This document shows, piece after piece, positions 1 through 12,184 of a stretch of 64,000 nucleotides of DNA. The stretch spans positions 305,775,456 to 305,839,455 of the forward strand of contig CM060922.1 of NCBI GenBank assembly GCA_030737875.1, read 5' to 3'. The notes beneath the pieces were generated by a model. That model worked only from the letters and a program-made list of their open reading frames with translations, was not told the DNA's origin and ran no database searches. The DNA is from Allium sativum (taxonomy: Eukaryota > Streptophyta > Magnoliopsida > Asparagales > Amaryllidaceae). Within the stretch, counting starts at the first letter, position 1. The number at the start of each line of letters is the position of its first letter. The position numbers and the translations under genes are program-made.

Positions 1-2002
1 AATTCACGTTATACACAAAGTTGCCACGTAGGTCGTGCTTTAATCATCAACCACAAGACCCTGCTTTTCAACAAAAGCCTTGATCATTGCATCTTAGCGT
101 GCCACATAGGCAATTCATGCCATGCGACTGATGTCCATCGATATACAACCTCTGAGCTCGTACGTCTCAGAGAAGGGCGTTAAGCAAAAGAATAAATTCT
201 CCGCCGCCAAACAGATGTATATTTAATAGAAATCAATCAACACAGAATAAAATCCAATGTCAGACACACAATCCATTTACAAGTTCGTTCTGGGTCTGAA
301 CGAAACCGGAGGCACTTTCCTCGCATATCCATCCATCTCCAAGTACGTCTGGACGACCACCAACTATTTCCATCCTCTTGGGTGTACTGCCCAATCAGGA
401 TTGTCGGTAATAATCCAAACGATGTGAAGACTTCCGGTCTTCGACCACCGTCTTCATCTTCGACATATCGTCGAATCGGTTATTCAGAATGGGTATAAAC
501 CCGGACTTTCCGAACAACCCGCGTATATTAAAAACAAATGTTACACAAACTCAACATACGCCTCATTCCGATTCAGAATATTCTTTTATTCACAAAATCA
601 CATTTTTAGGGAAAGGTTCCCATTAATTTTATCCAAGATAAATTCTTTCAAATTTATCCTTTAATCTTCCTTTGGATGTCATTTCAAACCAAAATGTGGT
701 TTTTCAAACTAGTCGAGATTAGCGAACCACAACGAAGTAATTATTTATTTTATTTCCCAATCCCGACCTATTCATCCCATGAAGCAAAACTGGTAATACT
801 CCATATCTAATACTTTGGTGTTATCGGTAAAATTAATTACCATTTCACGTTCAAATCTAATTAAAGATTTAACTATCGCTTTGGAGCAAAACTGGCGATA
901 CTCCATTCTCGCTCATTTCTAAATTTGATAATTTAGATTATAGATTCACATTTCAACCTAATTGCAGATTCGTTAAAACTCCTTTTACTGGGTTAAAGAA
1001 CTAGGTGTTATTTAAAACACAGTTCACGACAAACCCAAATCACATTCTATTTATTATCGGGTTAAAGAACTAGTATTATTTAAAACACCGTTCACGATAA
1101 ACCCATTTCAAATCCAATCAAATATATTAGAAATTCCGATTATTTAAACCCCTTTTTAAATCTAATTTATTTATTTAAAAATAAAAACCTGGGTTTTAAA
1201 TTGAGTTCAAACTAGTTCATTTCGATAAAAATCTATTTTTATCTTTTCAAATATGGAGTTTTTCATCCAAATTTTCCCCAATCATTTCTTATGATTTTAC
1301 ACAAATTATTACTATTTTTAATAATTTTATCAAGGCCCGTACAGTCGATTTCCAACAACGGCCATCGAATTGCACTTACAGCGACCTTTTCCAATTTGAT
1401 TTGGACATATCTCCAAATCCAACCGTTAGATTTCAAATTTCTAATATTCGTTAGAAAGCTCTTTTCGATACAAACCCAACGGTTCCAGTTTTAGGAGAAT
1501 CCGACGGTCGGATCTCCCGTAATGTCCGTTTGAAATAAATGGTCGAGATTCACGAACTGCCGCGGCGCGGCGCGTTCTATTCAGGCCATTATATTATGTA
1601 TATAATATATATAATATATATTTCGTCGATTTCTATTTAAAACGAATTATATAAATAGTTTTAAATTCGTTTCAAAAGCAATTTCAACTTCCATTTCAAC
1701 TCAAATCAAAATTGAATTCTTCTTTATAAATTCGTTTTAAAATTCATTTCTATTCAATTCAAATTTCAATTCAATTTGAATTCATTTCAATTCAATTTGA
1801 ATTCATTTCAATTCGCTTTCAATTCAATTTGAATTCGTTTTCAATTCAATTCAATTTCAAAGTCGTTTTCTATTCGATTCAATTCAAATTGGTTTTCTAT
1901 TCGAATCAAATTCGTTATATATTCCATTGAAATCAAATTCGTTATATATTCAAATCAAATTCATTTTCTACTCAAATCAAATTCGTTTTCTATTCAAATC
2001 AA

Positions 2003-2222
2003 ATTCGTTTTCTATTCAATTCATTTTGAAATCATTTTCAATTCAATTCATTTTGAAATCGTTTTCAATTCAATTCATTTCGAAATCGTTTTCAATTCAA
2101 TTCATTTCGAAATCGTTTTCAATTCAATTCTTTTCGAAATCGTTTTCAATTCAATTCATTTCGAAATCGTTTTCAATTCAATTCATTTCAAAATCGTTTT
2201 CAATTCAATTCATTTCGAAATG
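2003..2222. repeat. 27-bp tandem array in LTR S0
   Basis: About eight units of 27 bp built on CAATTCATTTCGAAATCGTT. Because 27 is a multiple of three and the unit lacks stops, it gives a false open frame repeating the nonapeptide QFISKSFSI. The same array type occurs at the same place in LTRs S3, A and B. Confidence 0.85.
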
Positions 2223-2350
2223 AATAAAATCGATATAAATATCGTTCACGTCAAAATGGCGTCAATCTAATCAACACGGCTTAATGTATTTCTATTTTCA
2301 AATATTCTATTTCAAATATTTCCTATTATCAAAATATTTGTTATTATCAA

Positions 2351-2810
2351 AATATTTCGTTCAACACATGACTAATCTCAACGGATGAGTACAGTCAACA
2401 CATGAACCTTTACTTTATATTGATAAAGATGTAAATTTTATTATTAAAATATTTCGTTCAACACATGACTAATCTCAACGGATGAGTACTGTCAACACAT
2501 GAACCTTTATATTATATTGATAAAGATGTAAATTTTATTATAAAAATATTTCGTTCAACACATGACTAATCTCAACGGATGAGTACGGTCAACACATGAA
2601 CCTTTATATTATATTGATAAAGATGTAAATTTTATTATAAAAATATTTCGTTCAACACATGACTAATCTCAACGGATGAGTACGGTCAACACATGAACCT
2701 TTATATTATATTGATAAAGATGTAAATTTTATTATAAAAATATTTCGTTCAACACATGACTAATCTCAACGGATGAGTACGGTCAACACATGAACCTTTA
2801 TATTTTAATA
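2351..2810. repeat. 97-bp tandem array, about 5 copies
   Basis: The unit begins AATATTTCGTTCAACACATG and carries ACTAATCTCAACGGATGAGT. Unit starts fall at 2351, 2448, 2545, 2642 and 2739, an exact 97-bp period. The homologous site holds about four copies in LTR S3 and one copy each in LTRs A and B. Confidence 0.88.
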
Positions 2811-3684
2811 TTCTTTATTTTCTAAATTGGAATGAGGCCCAATCAATCACCATATAATGTTAATTATATGGACTTTTCATACATCACACGTATATAATAG
2901 CATTGAAAATAATCAACCATCAACCAAAGTGCACTACACTGTATAAGCATCAAATATAGATATCTAACGCTTATAACAGCCTGTCAATCAATCGATCGAC
3001 ATATTTAATCAATCAGGATGAGTGAACTTCAAATTTCATCCCAACACCCGTGTGGGGTTTCAAACAATCAAACACAGATTTTATTCGTGCAGTTGGGCGA
3101 TGTGTAAAATTTATCGTCCCAATCAATGTCCTTCAAATAGGTGTACATAAACAAACCGTCCGGTTTGTAAATGGATATTTATTTATTCACATTCATGTTA
3201 AAAATTATATTTTTAATGATAAAATATTTTTAACTATATCAATATTTTATTTCCTTTCAACACATTAATTTCTATTTCGTTCATTTACACAATAAAATGA
3301 TATTTTTATTTTTCTAACTTATTTTAGAAAATTTCGGCGGCATAACGGCACGATACTAGAAACGGGACGAGGCCTAGCCTTATCCCCGGTCTAGTGAAGG
3401 CCCACGCCATTCACACATCAATCAAATCCACCAAACAATCAAATTCAAATCTAATCATCTAACTAATTTATGCAATCAAACAAACAAGTCCATGGTATGT
3501 GGACGATTGTGTCGGGTGCTACTAAACACCGTCTGCATCCTAGTATATATATATAACTAGAAAATGAAATTGAAAGGTGAGAAATTCTCACCAATAGCTA
3601 TCCCAACTTCACGACTCTTCATTGATAGAAATCTTCATCGTTATCAAATTTTTGTCATCTTCGTTGCTGTAGCCACTACATATG

Positions 3685-4030
3685 TAAAAATCAAATTTTT
3701 ACTATGCTATTCAATATATAAAAATCAAATTTTTATTATACTATTCAATATATAAAAATCAAATTTTTATTATGCTATTCAATATATAAAAATAAAATTT
3801 TTATTATACTATTCAATATATAAAAATCAAATTTTTACTACGATGTCATATAGATAAAAATTCCATTTCAAAAATATAGATTTCGCCTTTTCAAAAATAT
3901 ACATTTCCCCTTTTCAAAAATATAGATTTCGCCTTTATAAAAATAAAGATTTCGCCTTTATAAAAATAAAGATTTCGCCTTTATAAAAATAAAGATTTCG
4001 CCTTTATAAAAATAAAGATTTCACCCTTAT
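3685..4030. repeat. 34-35-bp and about 30-bp AT-rich arrays
   Basis: First come about five units containing TATTCAATATATAAAAATCA (3685-3845). Then come units containing GATTTCGCCTTTATAAAAAT (3870-4030). They lie between the GC-rich leader and the conserved CATGGACTTGTTTGTTTGAT block (read in LTR sense) and match arrays at 34670-34980 and 49434-49740. Confidence 0.8.
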
Positions 4031-4499
4031 AAAAATATCATTATAAAAATCACATCTTTATTTTGCTACTCATATAAAGATGATATTTTTAATATTTCTA
4101 TCATGTAAAAATTATATTTTTAATTCTCTACACCAACAAAAATCATATTTTTACGCCTTCTATATAGTAAAGATTATATTTTGATTATCTATATAATATG
4201 AAAATTATATTTTTATCCTCACCACTATATCAAAATCCGATATTTCTACTTTCTACATTCACATAAAAATACGATCTTTTCACCTTTAAAAATATCGTCT
4301 TTCATTCATTAAAAATACGCCTTTTCCTTAATATAAAGATTTCGCCTTTTTACATATAAAGATCTCGCCTTTTTAAGGTTAAAAATTCTTCCTTTCAAAT
4401 GTTAAAAATTCTTAACAACGTATATATTTTCTTCATAAATAAACTCTGATTTTAAATCTCTTTTTGAAATCAATTACTCTAAATAGATAAACAAAAAAA

Positions 4500-4970
4500 A
4501 AAAAACCGAAGGAGGGCAAGAGCTTACAGGGGTGGTTTGCAGTCGTCGGATCGCCGGAGAAGGCGGCATTGCGTCGGAGTGGAGCTGAGTGGGTCGGATG
4601 TGGTTTGAGGAGGGAGCGACAGGGGTGTAAGCGTCGGAGTTGGGTGGGTTGGAGGCTGTTGCGCGTGAGGCCAAGGGTGAACACCGGAGTGGGGCGGCGG
4701 ATCGGAGCAATGGGAGGATGAGGGGCGTCGGTGGAGGCGGAGAGGGTTTTCTGGCCAGGGCACCGTGACGGAAAGAGGAAGGGGCGAGCTGTGCCTCGTC
4801 GGAGGGGAGCGGAAGAGGGTGGAGGGAAGGGGAGGTCGGAGATGAGGAGGGGGATGCGGTCGGTGGTGGCGGCAGCCACCTGGAGGCGCTGCATCGAGGT
4901 GATTAGGGGCGCAGTCTTTTTTTTTTCATTATTTTGATTTCAATCGAAATGGGGGGGCCAGAATGGGATT
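4500..4970 (-). other. GC-rich leader region of LTR S0
   Basis: A sharp GC-rich island in AT-rich surroundings. On the minus (LTR-sense) strand a Pro/Ser/Arg-rich frame of about 150 codons runs through 4433-4894. It starts with an ATG and contains many PP, RR and SS pairs but no domain I recognise. It ends near a splice-donor-like CCT|GTAAGC (GT at 4527-4526). It lies about 0.93-1.38 kb into the LTR, the same offset as the islands of the other LTRs. The frames differ between copies, so this looks like a transcribed leader or captured first exon rather than a conserved protein. Confidence 0.6.
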
Positions 4971-5889
4971 AAGGGGAAGAGGGAAAAGAAAATTCTTTTT
5001 TTTTAATTATTTTATTTTGCAAAAAGTTGACTTTTACATACGACCTCGAAACGAGGCCCACCGCCTGTCGTCCATAGCGTTTTACCCCCATTCCGAACAC
5101 AGTGAGATATGTATCGCAAGCTGATTTGATCGTTTCGATCAGATTCCGTTAAAATCAACATATAACTCTATATATTGAATTTTAAACGTACATTTCAAAT
5201 TACCGGGGTCACATACTAACTCGAAAAATTCCAAAAAAATATTTTCTAGCTTCGTATTGACAATACGGTCCTAACAAAACTAGTTTCGTTGAATTCCGAG
5301 ACCGTTGGAAAAATGGCCAATTTCCAGTCGATTAAAATCAACTGAAACTGGTCAAACGCGTTTTCCTTTGCCACGCTCACACATTGATTCGAAAAATTAT
5401 GAAATTTGAAACCTAGCAATAATTTGACACTGCGGACCCAACAAAAGTGGTTTCGTCGAAATCCGAGGTCGTTTGCAAAATTCCCATTTTTAAGGGTCTG
5501 AATTCCATAGCGACTATTCAGAATTTTCAACTGGACATAACTTTTGATTCCCGCTATGAAATTTCGATTTTTCGGATTCGTTGGAAAGATATCATCAATT
5601 AGATCTAATGTTTTTGGTTTCACTAAAATCCGGATTGTTTTGCACCCGGTACATTCAATTGAAGTTTGAAATCGAATTATCGAACTACCGCGCCATTTTC
5701 AATTCTATTTATAATTATATATAAATATTTATATTCTAACGACGGTGTATATAATATATACGTTCGAATTATATTCAAAATAAATTTCTCGTCAATATTA
5801 TTTAAAATAATATATTTTAAATAATCAAAATTCACTAAAATTGCCAAAATAAAAATTTTAAACTGGTTCAGAATTTCCGGGTTATTACA

Positions 5890-6065
5890 AGAACAAAACA
5901 TATTAATATATGACATCATTTCTTGAGAGACAATATTGAGAAGCAAGTTATTAACTTAGAGTTTGTAAACTCGAAAAATCAAATTGCTGGTATTTTACCA
6001 AACCCCTTTTAGAGAATACATTCATTATACTTAGAAGAGAACTAGGGATTTTCTCATATAAAGAT
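5890..6065 (+). pseudogene. Ty1/copia RNase H C-terminal remnant
   Basis: The plus strand encodes RTKHINI, a stop, HHFLRDNIEKQ, then NLEFVNSKNQIAGI. After a one-base frameshift it continues FTKPLLENTFIILRRELGIF and ends at a stop. This is the usual end of copia pol, where the host family reads roughly RTKHIDIRHHFIRD followed by a region ending in FTKPL. RNase H degrades the RNA of the RNA/DNA hybrid during reverse transcription. The fragment has at least one in-frame stop and one frameshift, and the rest of the polyprotein was displaced by LTR S0 inserting at 5889/5890. It is dead. The identity as copia RNase H is secure, the lineage less so. Confidence 0.85.
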
Positions 6066-6376
6066 CTATGAATCTCTATTCTATACTATTTTTCTCATGG
6101 CATTTATTCTATTTAATAGATGACAAAGGGGGAGAAATATGTGTCATTATATTCAGATATATAATTTTTAACATTTTGTTATAGGAAACAGTAAGTTTAT
6201 TATACACTAACAAAATGTTGCATATAATCTTTTCAGACAGGGGGAGATGAATATATACAAGCGTACATTCAGAGGGAGCAATTAATCATCTCAACAAATA
6301 AGCAATGTGGTGATCAATTCATCATCTCAAAAAAATATGCAATGTCGTGTTGTCATCAATCAAAAAAGGGGGAGAA
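6066..6376 (+). other. Copia 3' untranslated region and polypurine tract
   Basis: Non-coding stretch after the pol stop with three purine-rich AGGGGGAGA-type words, near 6127, 6239 and 6366. The last, AAAAAAGGGGGAGAA, directly abuts the LTR start TGTTGATTC at 6377 and is the likely plus-strand primer site. Confidence 0.7.
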
Positions 6377-7470
6377 TGTTGATTCATGAGATTTTCGATT
6401 CATGACAACAAAGGAATGGAGATCATATTGAAGTGCTAATTGTCATATATATAAGTATTGAGTCATGTTAGATATATGTTAAAATATATTCTCATAGTAC
6501 AACACAAATGCACAAAACATAATATATATATATATATATATATATGATAATAGCTAGAAACAGACAGATTCGACAGAAATTACCTGAACTAGTCGACTGA
6601 TCTGAAATGCACTAGTCGACTGGTCAGTGTATTTCTTGCCAGTAACGGCTAGTTTCTATATATTTTTAAATATAAACGATTTTTAGTATTTTCAACCAGT
6701 TGACTGGTGAAATGCAGATCAGTTGAATGACTCGAAACAACAGCTATTTATATGAAGAGTCATTTCCATTCATGAATAGATTTCTATTTATTTCTGAATA
6801 GAAATGGCCATATCTCTTCATTGCAATTATTCGTGAAAGGTTGCTGCTCTTCTTCTATTATATAAACATCATAATCTTCACTTCCAAATCACCAATTCTT
6901 AACAAATTTAAACTATTATCTAATTTTCATTTCTATACACTTGCATCCAAAAAAGCTCTAATATATTCAAGTTACATATTGAATCATTAAAATTACTTCA
7001 TATCTCTTGATTCATTAAGTAACATATACTTCCTTTAATCTTCACATATACACTACACTATCGAGGATAAGATTACAGGAAGGGTGTACAAGTTCATTGG
7101 CTATTCAGTGTTTCAAGAACACAAGCAGAAGTCAAACTCTTGTAATTTGTAAAAGTCCTATGTCGGTGCTCAAGCGAGAAAATCCTTGTTGGGGCTCGTA
7201 TTGTTGTGAACCTGTTCCTCAAGGTGAAGAGAGGGTGTTGATAGTGGATTCCAGAAGGAGTCTGGGACTGGACGTAGGATGGGAAGTCCGAACCAATACA
7301 AAATTCCCGGTGTCACTTTACTTACTGCTTTCACTTGTTTTCGATATATCTCTATTGTTTAGTTTTTACTTGCATAACTATTGTATTATACAAGTTAGTA
7401 TATCATAGTCATTTCACATTATTCCATATACAAAGATCCTTAAGTCAAACACGACTTTTCATTAACTTCC
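6377..7470 (+). mobile_element. 3' LTR of plus-strand copia element
   Basis: It starts TGTTGATTCATG straight after a polypurine tract and lies downstream of a copia RNase H on the same strand. Near its 3' end it has a GGACTGGACGTAGGATGGGA segment followed by CCGAACCA, a layout well known from SIRE/Maximus-type copia LTRs. It contains a (TA)n stretch at about 6523-6544. The right boundary is not certain: by 7495 the sequence is minus-strand copia integrase, and no clean CA end with a TSD was found. The open frame at 7097-7408 lies inside this LTR and is not a gene. Confidence 0.65.
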
Positions 7471-7494
7471 AAATATTTTAAAATACAATACTTT

Positions 7495-8716
7495 TGGTTA
7501 CTTACTATATAAAAGTTCATATGGTGTTTTTTCAGTTAAGGGTCTTATTAAAATTCTATTTAATATAAAAGATGCTGTTGCTACTGGCTCAGCCAAAAAA
7601 TTTCTTGGTAAGTTACTATCTGATAAAATGGTTCTCACGCATTCTTGAATTGACCTATCTTTACGTTTAACTATTCCGTTTTGTTGAAGGGTTCTAGGAA
7701 AGCAAAATTATGAGTTATCCCCTTTTTATTACAAAATTTTCATTTTCGAACTGCCCACTGCAATCACAACATATCATTTTGATTTTTAAAGACAATAAAT
7801 TTTGAATTCTTTTAGCGAAGTTCTTAAATTGATCAAAAGCATCACTTTTATTTTTTAAGAAACGGTGTCTAAGTAAATCTAGAGAAATCGTCAATTATTA
7901 CATAAACATATCTATTATGATTTATCAATTATATTTGGGATGGATCGAATAGATCCACGTGAATTAATTCTAACAGTTTTGAGGTTTTAATTCCTTCTTT
8001 TGATTTAAATGAACTTCTTTTTTATTTTCCAAATTGACAAACGTTACATAAATTATTTACTTTAAAATTCATTTTAGGTAAACCTCTAATTGATTCGAAT
8101 TTTGAAATTCTAGAAATATGTTTAAAATTTATATGACTGAATCTCTTATGCCAAATCCAAGGGTCACTTGTATTGGTCATAAGAAATAAATTATCACTAC
8201 AAATTTTCAAACTTAGTATACACATATTTTTCTTTCTATCTCCTTTGAATATTATTTTTGATTTTTTATCTTCTATAAGACATTTACCTGTTCAAATTTA
8301 ATTTTATAGCCTTTATCACATAGTTGACTTATACTTAGTAAATTATGTGTTAAATTCCTAACTAATAAAACATCATAAATAGTAGGAGTTTAAGAATTAC
8401 TGACATTTCCCATGCCAACCACATATCCTTTAAAATTATCACCAAAATTTGTCATTCCTATGTCTTCATGTACTAGATTGTTTAGTAGCTCTGGATTTCT
8501 CCTTATATGTCTTGAACATCCACTATCCAATATCCATTTATCCTTTTTGATTTCCACCAATTGACCATCATGATTTGAATTTTCAACAATCATGTAACAC
8601 ACCTTTTCCTGTATTGAACAACAATTCAGTAGATAAGTTGATTTTTCAATAGAATAAAATGCAGACTCATCAAATATTGATGCAATGCACGAATTTAAGC
8701 TAGTGTTATAAATCAT
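7495..8716 (-). pseudogene. Copia pol remnant: protease, GAG-pre-integrase, integrase
   Basis: Reading the minus strand, 8716-8390 contains KWILDSGCSRHI, the aspartic protease active-site region of copia (family DSGCSRHM). 8225-8022 contains WHKRFSHINF, RGLPKMNF and CNVCQFGK, the GAG-pre-integrase domain and its CxxC. Further down are LELIHVDLF (first integrase Asp), CDCSGQFENENF (the decayed second-Asp block, usually SDHGGEF) and QQNGIVKRKDRSIQE followed by RTILSDSNLP, the block with the catalytic Glu. The end reads LNRILIRPLTEKTPYEL. Integrase inserts the cDNA. Several frameshifts and stops break the frame. Reverse transcriptase and RNase H are missing because the sequence switches at about 7490 to the plus-strand copia LTR. 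Gag is nearly absent: only about 50 bp separate the PBS from the protease-containing frame. Confidence 0.87.
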
Positions 8717-8769
8717 TTCAAAAGTTTCTGTTTAATATTTCCAAAATTCAAATGATGATATTTTGAAAA

Positions 8770-8787
8770 CCTATGCTCTAATACCAA
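8770..8787 (-). other. Primer binding site of minus-strand copia
   Basis: Minus strand TTGGTATTAGAGCATAGG directly follows the LTR end ...CATAACA. It matches the TGGTATCAGAGC type of site complementary to the 3' end of initiator tRNA-Met, with one transition. Confidence 0.82.
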
Positions 8788-8788
8788 C

Positions 8789-10305
8789 TGTTATGGTTGA
8801 GAATCAAGGATCTTATGACAAAACAATCATTAGAGGGGGTGAATAGTGTTTTAAAGAATTTATAGAAACCTTAACCAATTATCAATTACTCAAACTGCTA
8901 TATGAATCACAGAATAGATATTATAATAGGAATGACCACAGATGCAAATATAAACAAAAGTAAAGTGCAGAAAAAGGTAGAACACACCAGATTTTATGTT
9001 GGTTCGGATTGCAACTACTTCCAGTCCCGCACAACACAGGATTATGCAGAGTTTTATTAATATCTGTATCCAATTACAACACCGCTGATTTCATGGACTA
9101 CATGTTTAACACCCATCCTTTCCTTGATTTCATGGTCCACAAGGAACACACCCTGACCTTTCCTTTATTTCAGGGTTACAAGAAACACATCCATACCTTT
9201 CCATACTCTTTCTGATTACAATTTCCCTAGAACTCTTGAGTAGCACTTCCAAATAGAGAGTATTTGATAGAGAATGAAAATAACAGAAGAATGATATAAT
9301 TTTCTTGAAAATGGCGGAGTATGAGTGTATAGGCTTGGAAATTTGACAATAATAATGGCGGTATGGTAAGGGAGGAAGAAGATTTGATAAGTATTAAAAA
9401 AAATCGAATTTAGGGCCTTTTTATAGTGTTCCAAAGGGTGTACCCATTTTTGAAATGTTTCAAAAATGAAAAGATACAACTTTAAAAATTTAAAAAGTAC
9501 TACAGTTGGATGTCGACATACATAAAGGTGTATGTCGACATACCCCCTTTATAATTTGTTTTTAAATGATTTTTAAACAATTTAAACTAATATAATTATC
9601 CTGAAAAGTTGTTAAAATATTAATTTTCAAGTAACAAAACATAATAAAACATGATTAAAAACTATATATAAGTGACATAAAAACTATATAATTATAAACA
9701 CATATATATAGGATTCTATAAAGATATATATATATATATATATATAAACTATATAAACATAAAAAGTTTTATGAAAACTTTTAGTTAATTAAGAATATTT
9801 GAAATTATAATCAAATATAAACTCAGTTTATAAACTATTTATATAAATGATTTAATATATAAAATTATAAAAATAAGAAACTAATAAATTAGGAAAAATA
9901 TATTAGAAATCAAAATTTTGAAATCCTTGGATGATTAAAATTCTTTTTGAGAGGAGTTTGAAATCAATTTGAAAATAGTTTAAAATCAATTTGAAAAGAA
10001 ATAATTTGAAAACAGAGTTTGAGTGTTATTTAGAGTTTTACATAATACCTAAACTTTATTACCTTGATATTCTTGGACTCTTGAACTCTTGATATCTTGA
10101 TACTCATGAGTCTTGATTCTCCTTTGAAATCTTGAATCTCTTAACAATAAGTCCTAAATTTCTATTACCTGCATATAAATCTTGCTTATACACACACACA
10201 CATATTCTGGGTAGAAGTGTTAGTAGATATTTTATAATCAATAATTTTAATGATTGAAACAAGGTTTTTGTCATCAAAACATCATCAACATTCCATGCTC
10301 CAACA
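8789..10305 (-). mobile_element. Complete copia LTR
   Basis: On the minus strand it runs TGTTGGAGCATGG (10305) to ...CTCAACCATAACA (8789), 1517 bp with TG...CA ends. A PBS follows its 3' end and a polypurine tract precedes its 5' end. It contains a TATTCACCCCCTCTAATG word near 8840, common in such copia LTRs, and a (TA)n run near 9731. The short open frames at 9009-9215 and 9216-9479 lie inside and are not supported as genes. Confidence 0.85.
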
Positions 10306-10325
10306 TTCTTCCCCTTTTTGATGAT
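10306..10325 (-). other. Polypurine tract abutting copia LTR
   Basis: Minus strand CATCAAAAAGGGGAAGAA is immediately followed by LTR start TGTTGG. It belongs to a second copy of internal sequence located upstream (higher coordinates), giving PPT-LTR-PBS order. Confidence 0.75.
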
Positions 10326-12168
10326 GACAACCTTGGTTTATAAATTATTCATACCTAATATTGCCTGTTAATCCGATTCTTCGATTATTCCTCCTTTCAC
10401 CATGAATTCCTTCCAACTCCCCCTTAAACTATACTTATTTTATAATTCTCCCCCTTTGTCATTAACAAAAAGAATATATATCTAAACTCTGAATAATCAT
10501 AGTGACTAATTGTATATATTAATCCTCTTAAATATGTAACTCTCCCTAAATCTATAATTTTTCTCAAATCTATATTTTTCTGTAACTCCCCCTAAATCTA
10601 TGACTACACTATTGTAACAAGAATATAATATAATACAAACATTGTACAATTTAAACCCAACAATCGATTCAGACAAAATGCTGCAAAGTGTTAGTTTTTT
10701 CAAAGCTGTTTGTTGCAAAGTGTTGGTCGATTAGAAGCCATTTAGTGCAAGGTGCTAGTTTTTTCAAATCAATAAAATGATTTGCAGCTTTTCATTTCCC
10801 ATTCCAAGTCATTCAAGTCTATCTACTCATAGCATATGCTTACATGATTTGATTCAAGGCCTCTGCCTTTCTTTGAAAATCCTGCATTGGCATCGATCCC
10901 TCGTGTACTTTTGAAACAAAAAGGCCTTTGATCTTATATAATGGTTTTGAACCATGCGAAACAAACATAGAAACTCAAAATGGCTCCAGATCCGCTTTGA
11001 CCTGCTTGGACCATCTCTGGTCATCCATTCAAATCCCAAATCATGAAGACTAACTAATAAGATAAGGAATAGCAAGTAATTTAATCCATTCAAACAATCA
11101 ATCAGTGAATCCACTCAATTTCCATTATGCATAATTAACCCATACGCATAAACATGAATCCATTGAATGTAATTACAAAGCTATCATCAAGCATGGATAA
11201 TCATTCACGAAATATAATGAATCTAACATGTTCATCGTAAAATTACACAATTTGATGATAATGAGATTTAAAATATGAAGTTACTAGGTCTAATCAATTT
11301 TAAGGTTAATTTATCTAGAAATCAGAACATATGATCCAATGCAAATATGCATAGAACATCATCATCACTCACCTGAAGAAATAATCTCTCATACAAGCAC
11401 TCGAGATAGACTAATCTCCAATGCAATTTGAGATAAAGCGATGAAGAATTATGTGTAGGTTTGTGAATTTGGGGAAGATCAAGGCAGAATTAGGTCTGAA
11501 AGTTATGAGAGAATGAGAGGGAAAATCAAAATGATTCCCATGGCCTATATTTGTGGTTAAAAGTGTCTATACTAATGACTTGCTAATTTTGTCTCATTAG
11601 CAATACACTAAATCTTGCCAGCGGTTTTTAAAACTTTAAATTGCCTTTCTATCAAATTACTAATCTGGTTCTTGCTGTAACGAATCTACAAAATGAAGAA
11701 CTATCAAAACTGAAGCAATGAAATGGATAGAGCATATAATTTTTCCCTTATTAGATGATATGGCCAAAAAAGACTTTACATAGGCAAAATAATCACAAAA
11801 GAATTAAAAAAATCATGGATATGTAGAACACCATAAAAAACCATATCCCAAAATATTAGAATAATACTACCAGATATGAACTAATTAGGTTTTTTGCACT
11901 CCTTCGATTCATAAAATGCGGGTCATTATAGTTTATCAGTCCCAAAGAAAAATTGTTGGTCTTACAATTTTTTTTTCAAAGTACAATAGTTATATGTTTA
12001 ACTCCTTCATCTCGTTGATATCATTCTGCTAGGTGGTTTACTCATGAGTTTTGCTCCGCGTACTGAAAGCGCATACTAGGATCATGGTAAGATATGTATG
12101 ATATATGATTCCATAATGAGTATATAAATAATTACACAAAACAGTTGATTCTGAATGAGTATAACCAT
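10326..12168. other. Unassigned region, TE 3' UTR and possible gene fragment
   Basis: 10326 to about 10850 looks like copia 3' internal non-coding DNA, with several CTCCCCCT/CCCCCTTTG words. On the minus strand, 11560-11370 resembles a plant 5' leader. It has a CAAATATAGG TATA-like word, a pyrimidine-rich CTCTCATTCTCTCAT and a good splice donor TTCAG|GTGAGT at about 11373. A weak open frame lies at 11114-10854, but I recognise no domain in it. 11600-12168 shows nothing I can name. Confidence 0.35.
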
Positions 12169-12184
12169 TGCAAACAATTTTAGC

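Larger units (their letters stand above)
1..5889 (-). mobile_element. Giant LTR (S0), left end outside window
   Basis: The minus strand starts TGTAATAACCCGG at 5889 and runs leftward off the window. The sequence is collinear with the LTRs at 29889-36835, 39908-46729 and 37867-51413. Base 1 corresponds to about 1.1 kb inside the complete copy at 39908-46729, so the intact LTR would be close to 7 kb. It holds a duplicated U3 module (about 5130-5500), a GC-rich leader (4500-4970), tandem arrays and a second head-like module (about 1320-1570). The right flank AGAAC (5890-5894) lies inside a copia RNase H frame, so it is the expected target duplication. The partner would lie left of the window. 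Whether this is a solo LTR or half of a full element cannot be told. Confidence 0.85.

Noticed and set aside
1927..2223. 98-codon open frame rich in QFISKSFSI repeats
   Set aside because: Translation of a 27-bp AT-rich tandem array. Same artefact at 32866-33476, 43003-43431 and 47709-47945.
7097..7408. 103-codon plus-strand frame
   Set aside because: Lies inside a copia LTR (GGACTGGACGTAGG segment). No domain and no other support.
10854..11114. 86-codon minus-strand frame
   Set aside because: No recognisable domain and no matching copia RNase H. Length is compatible with chance.
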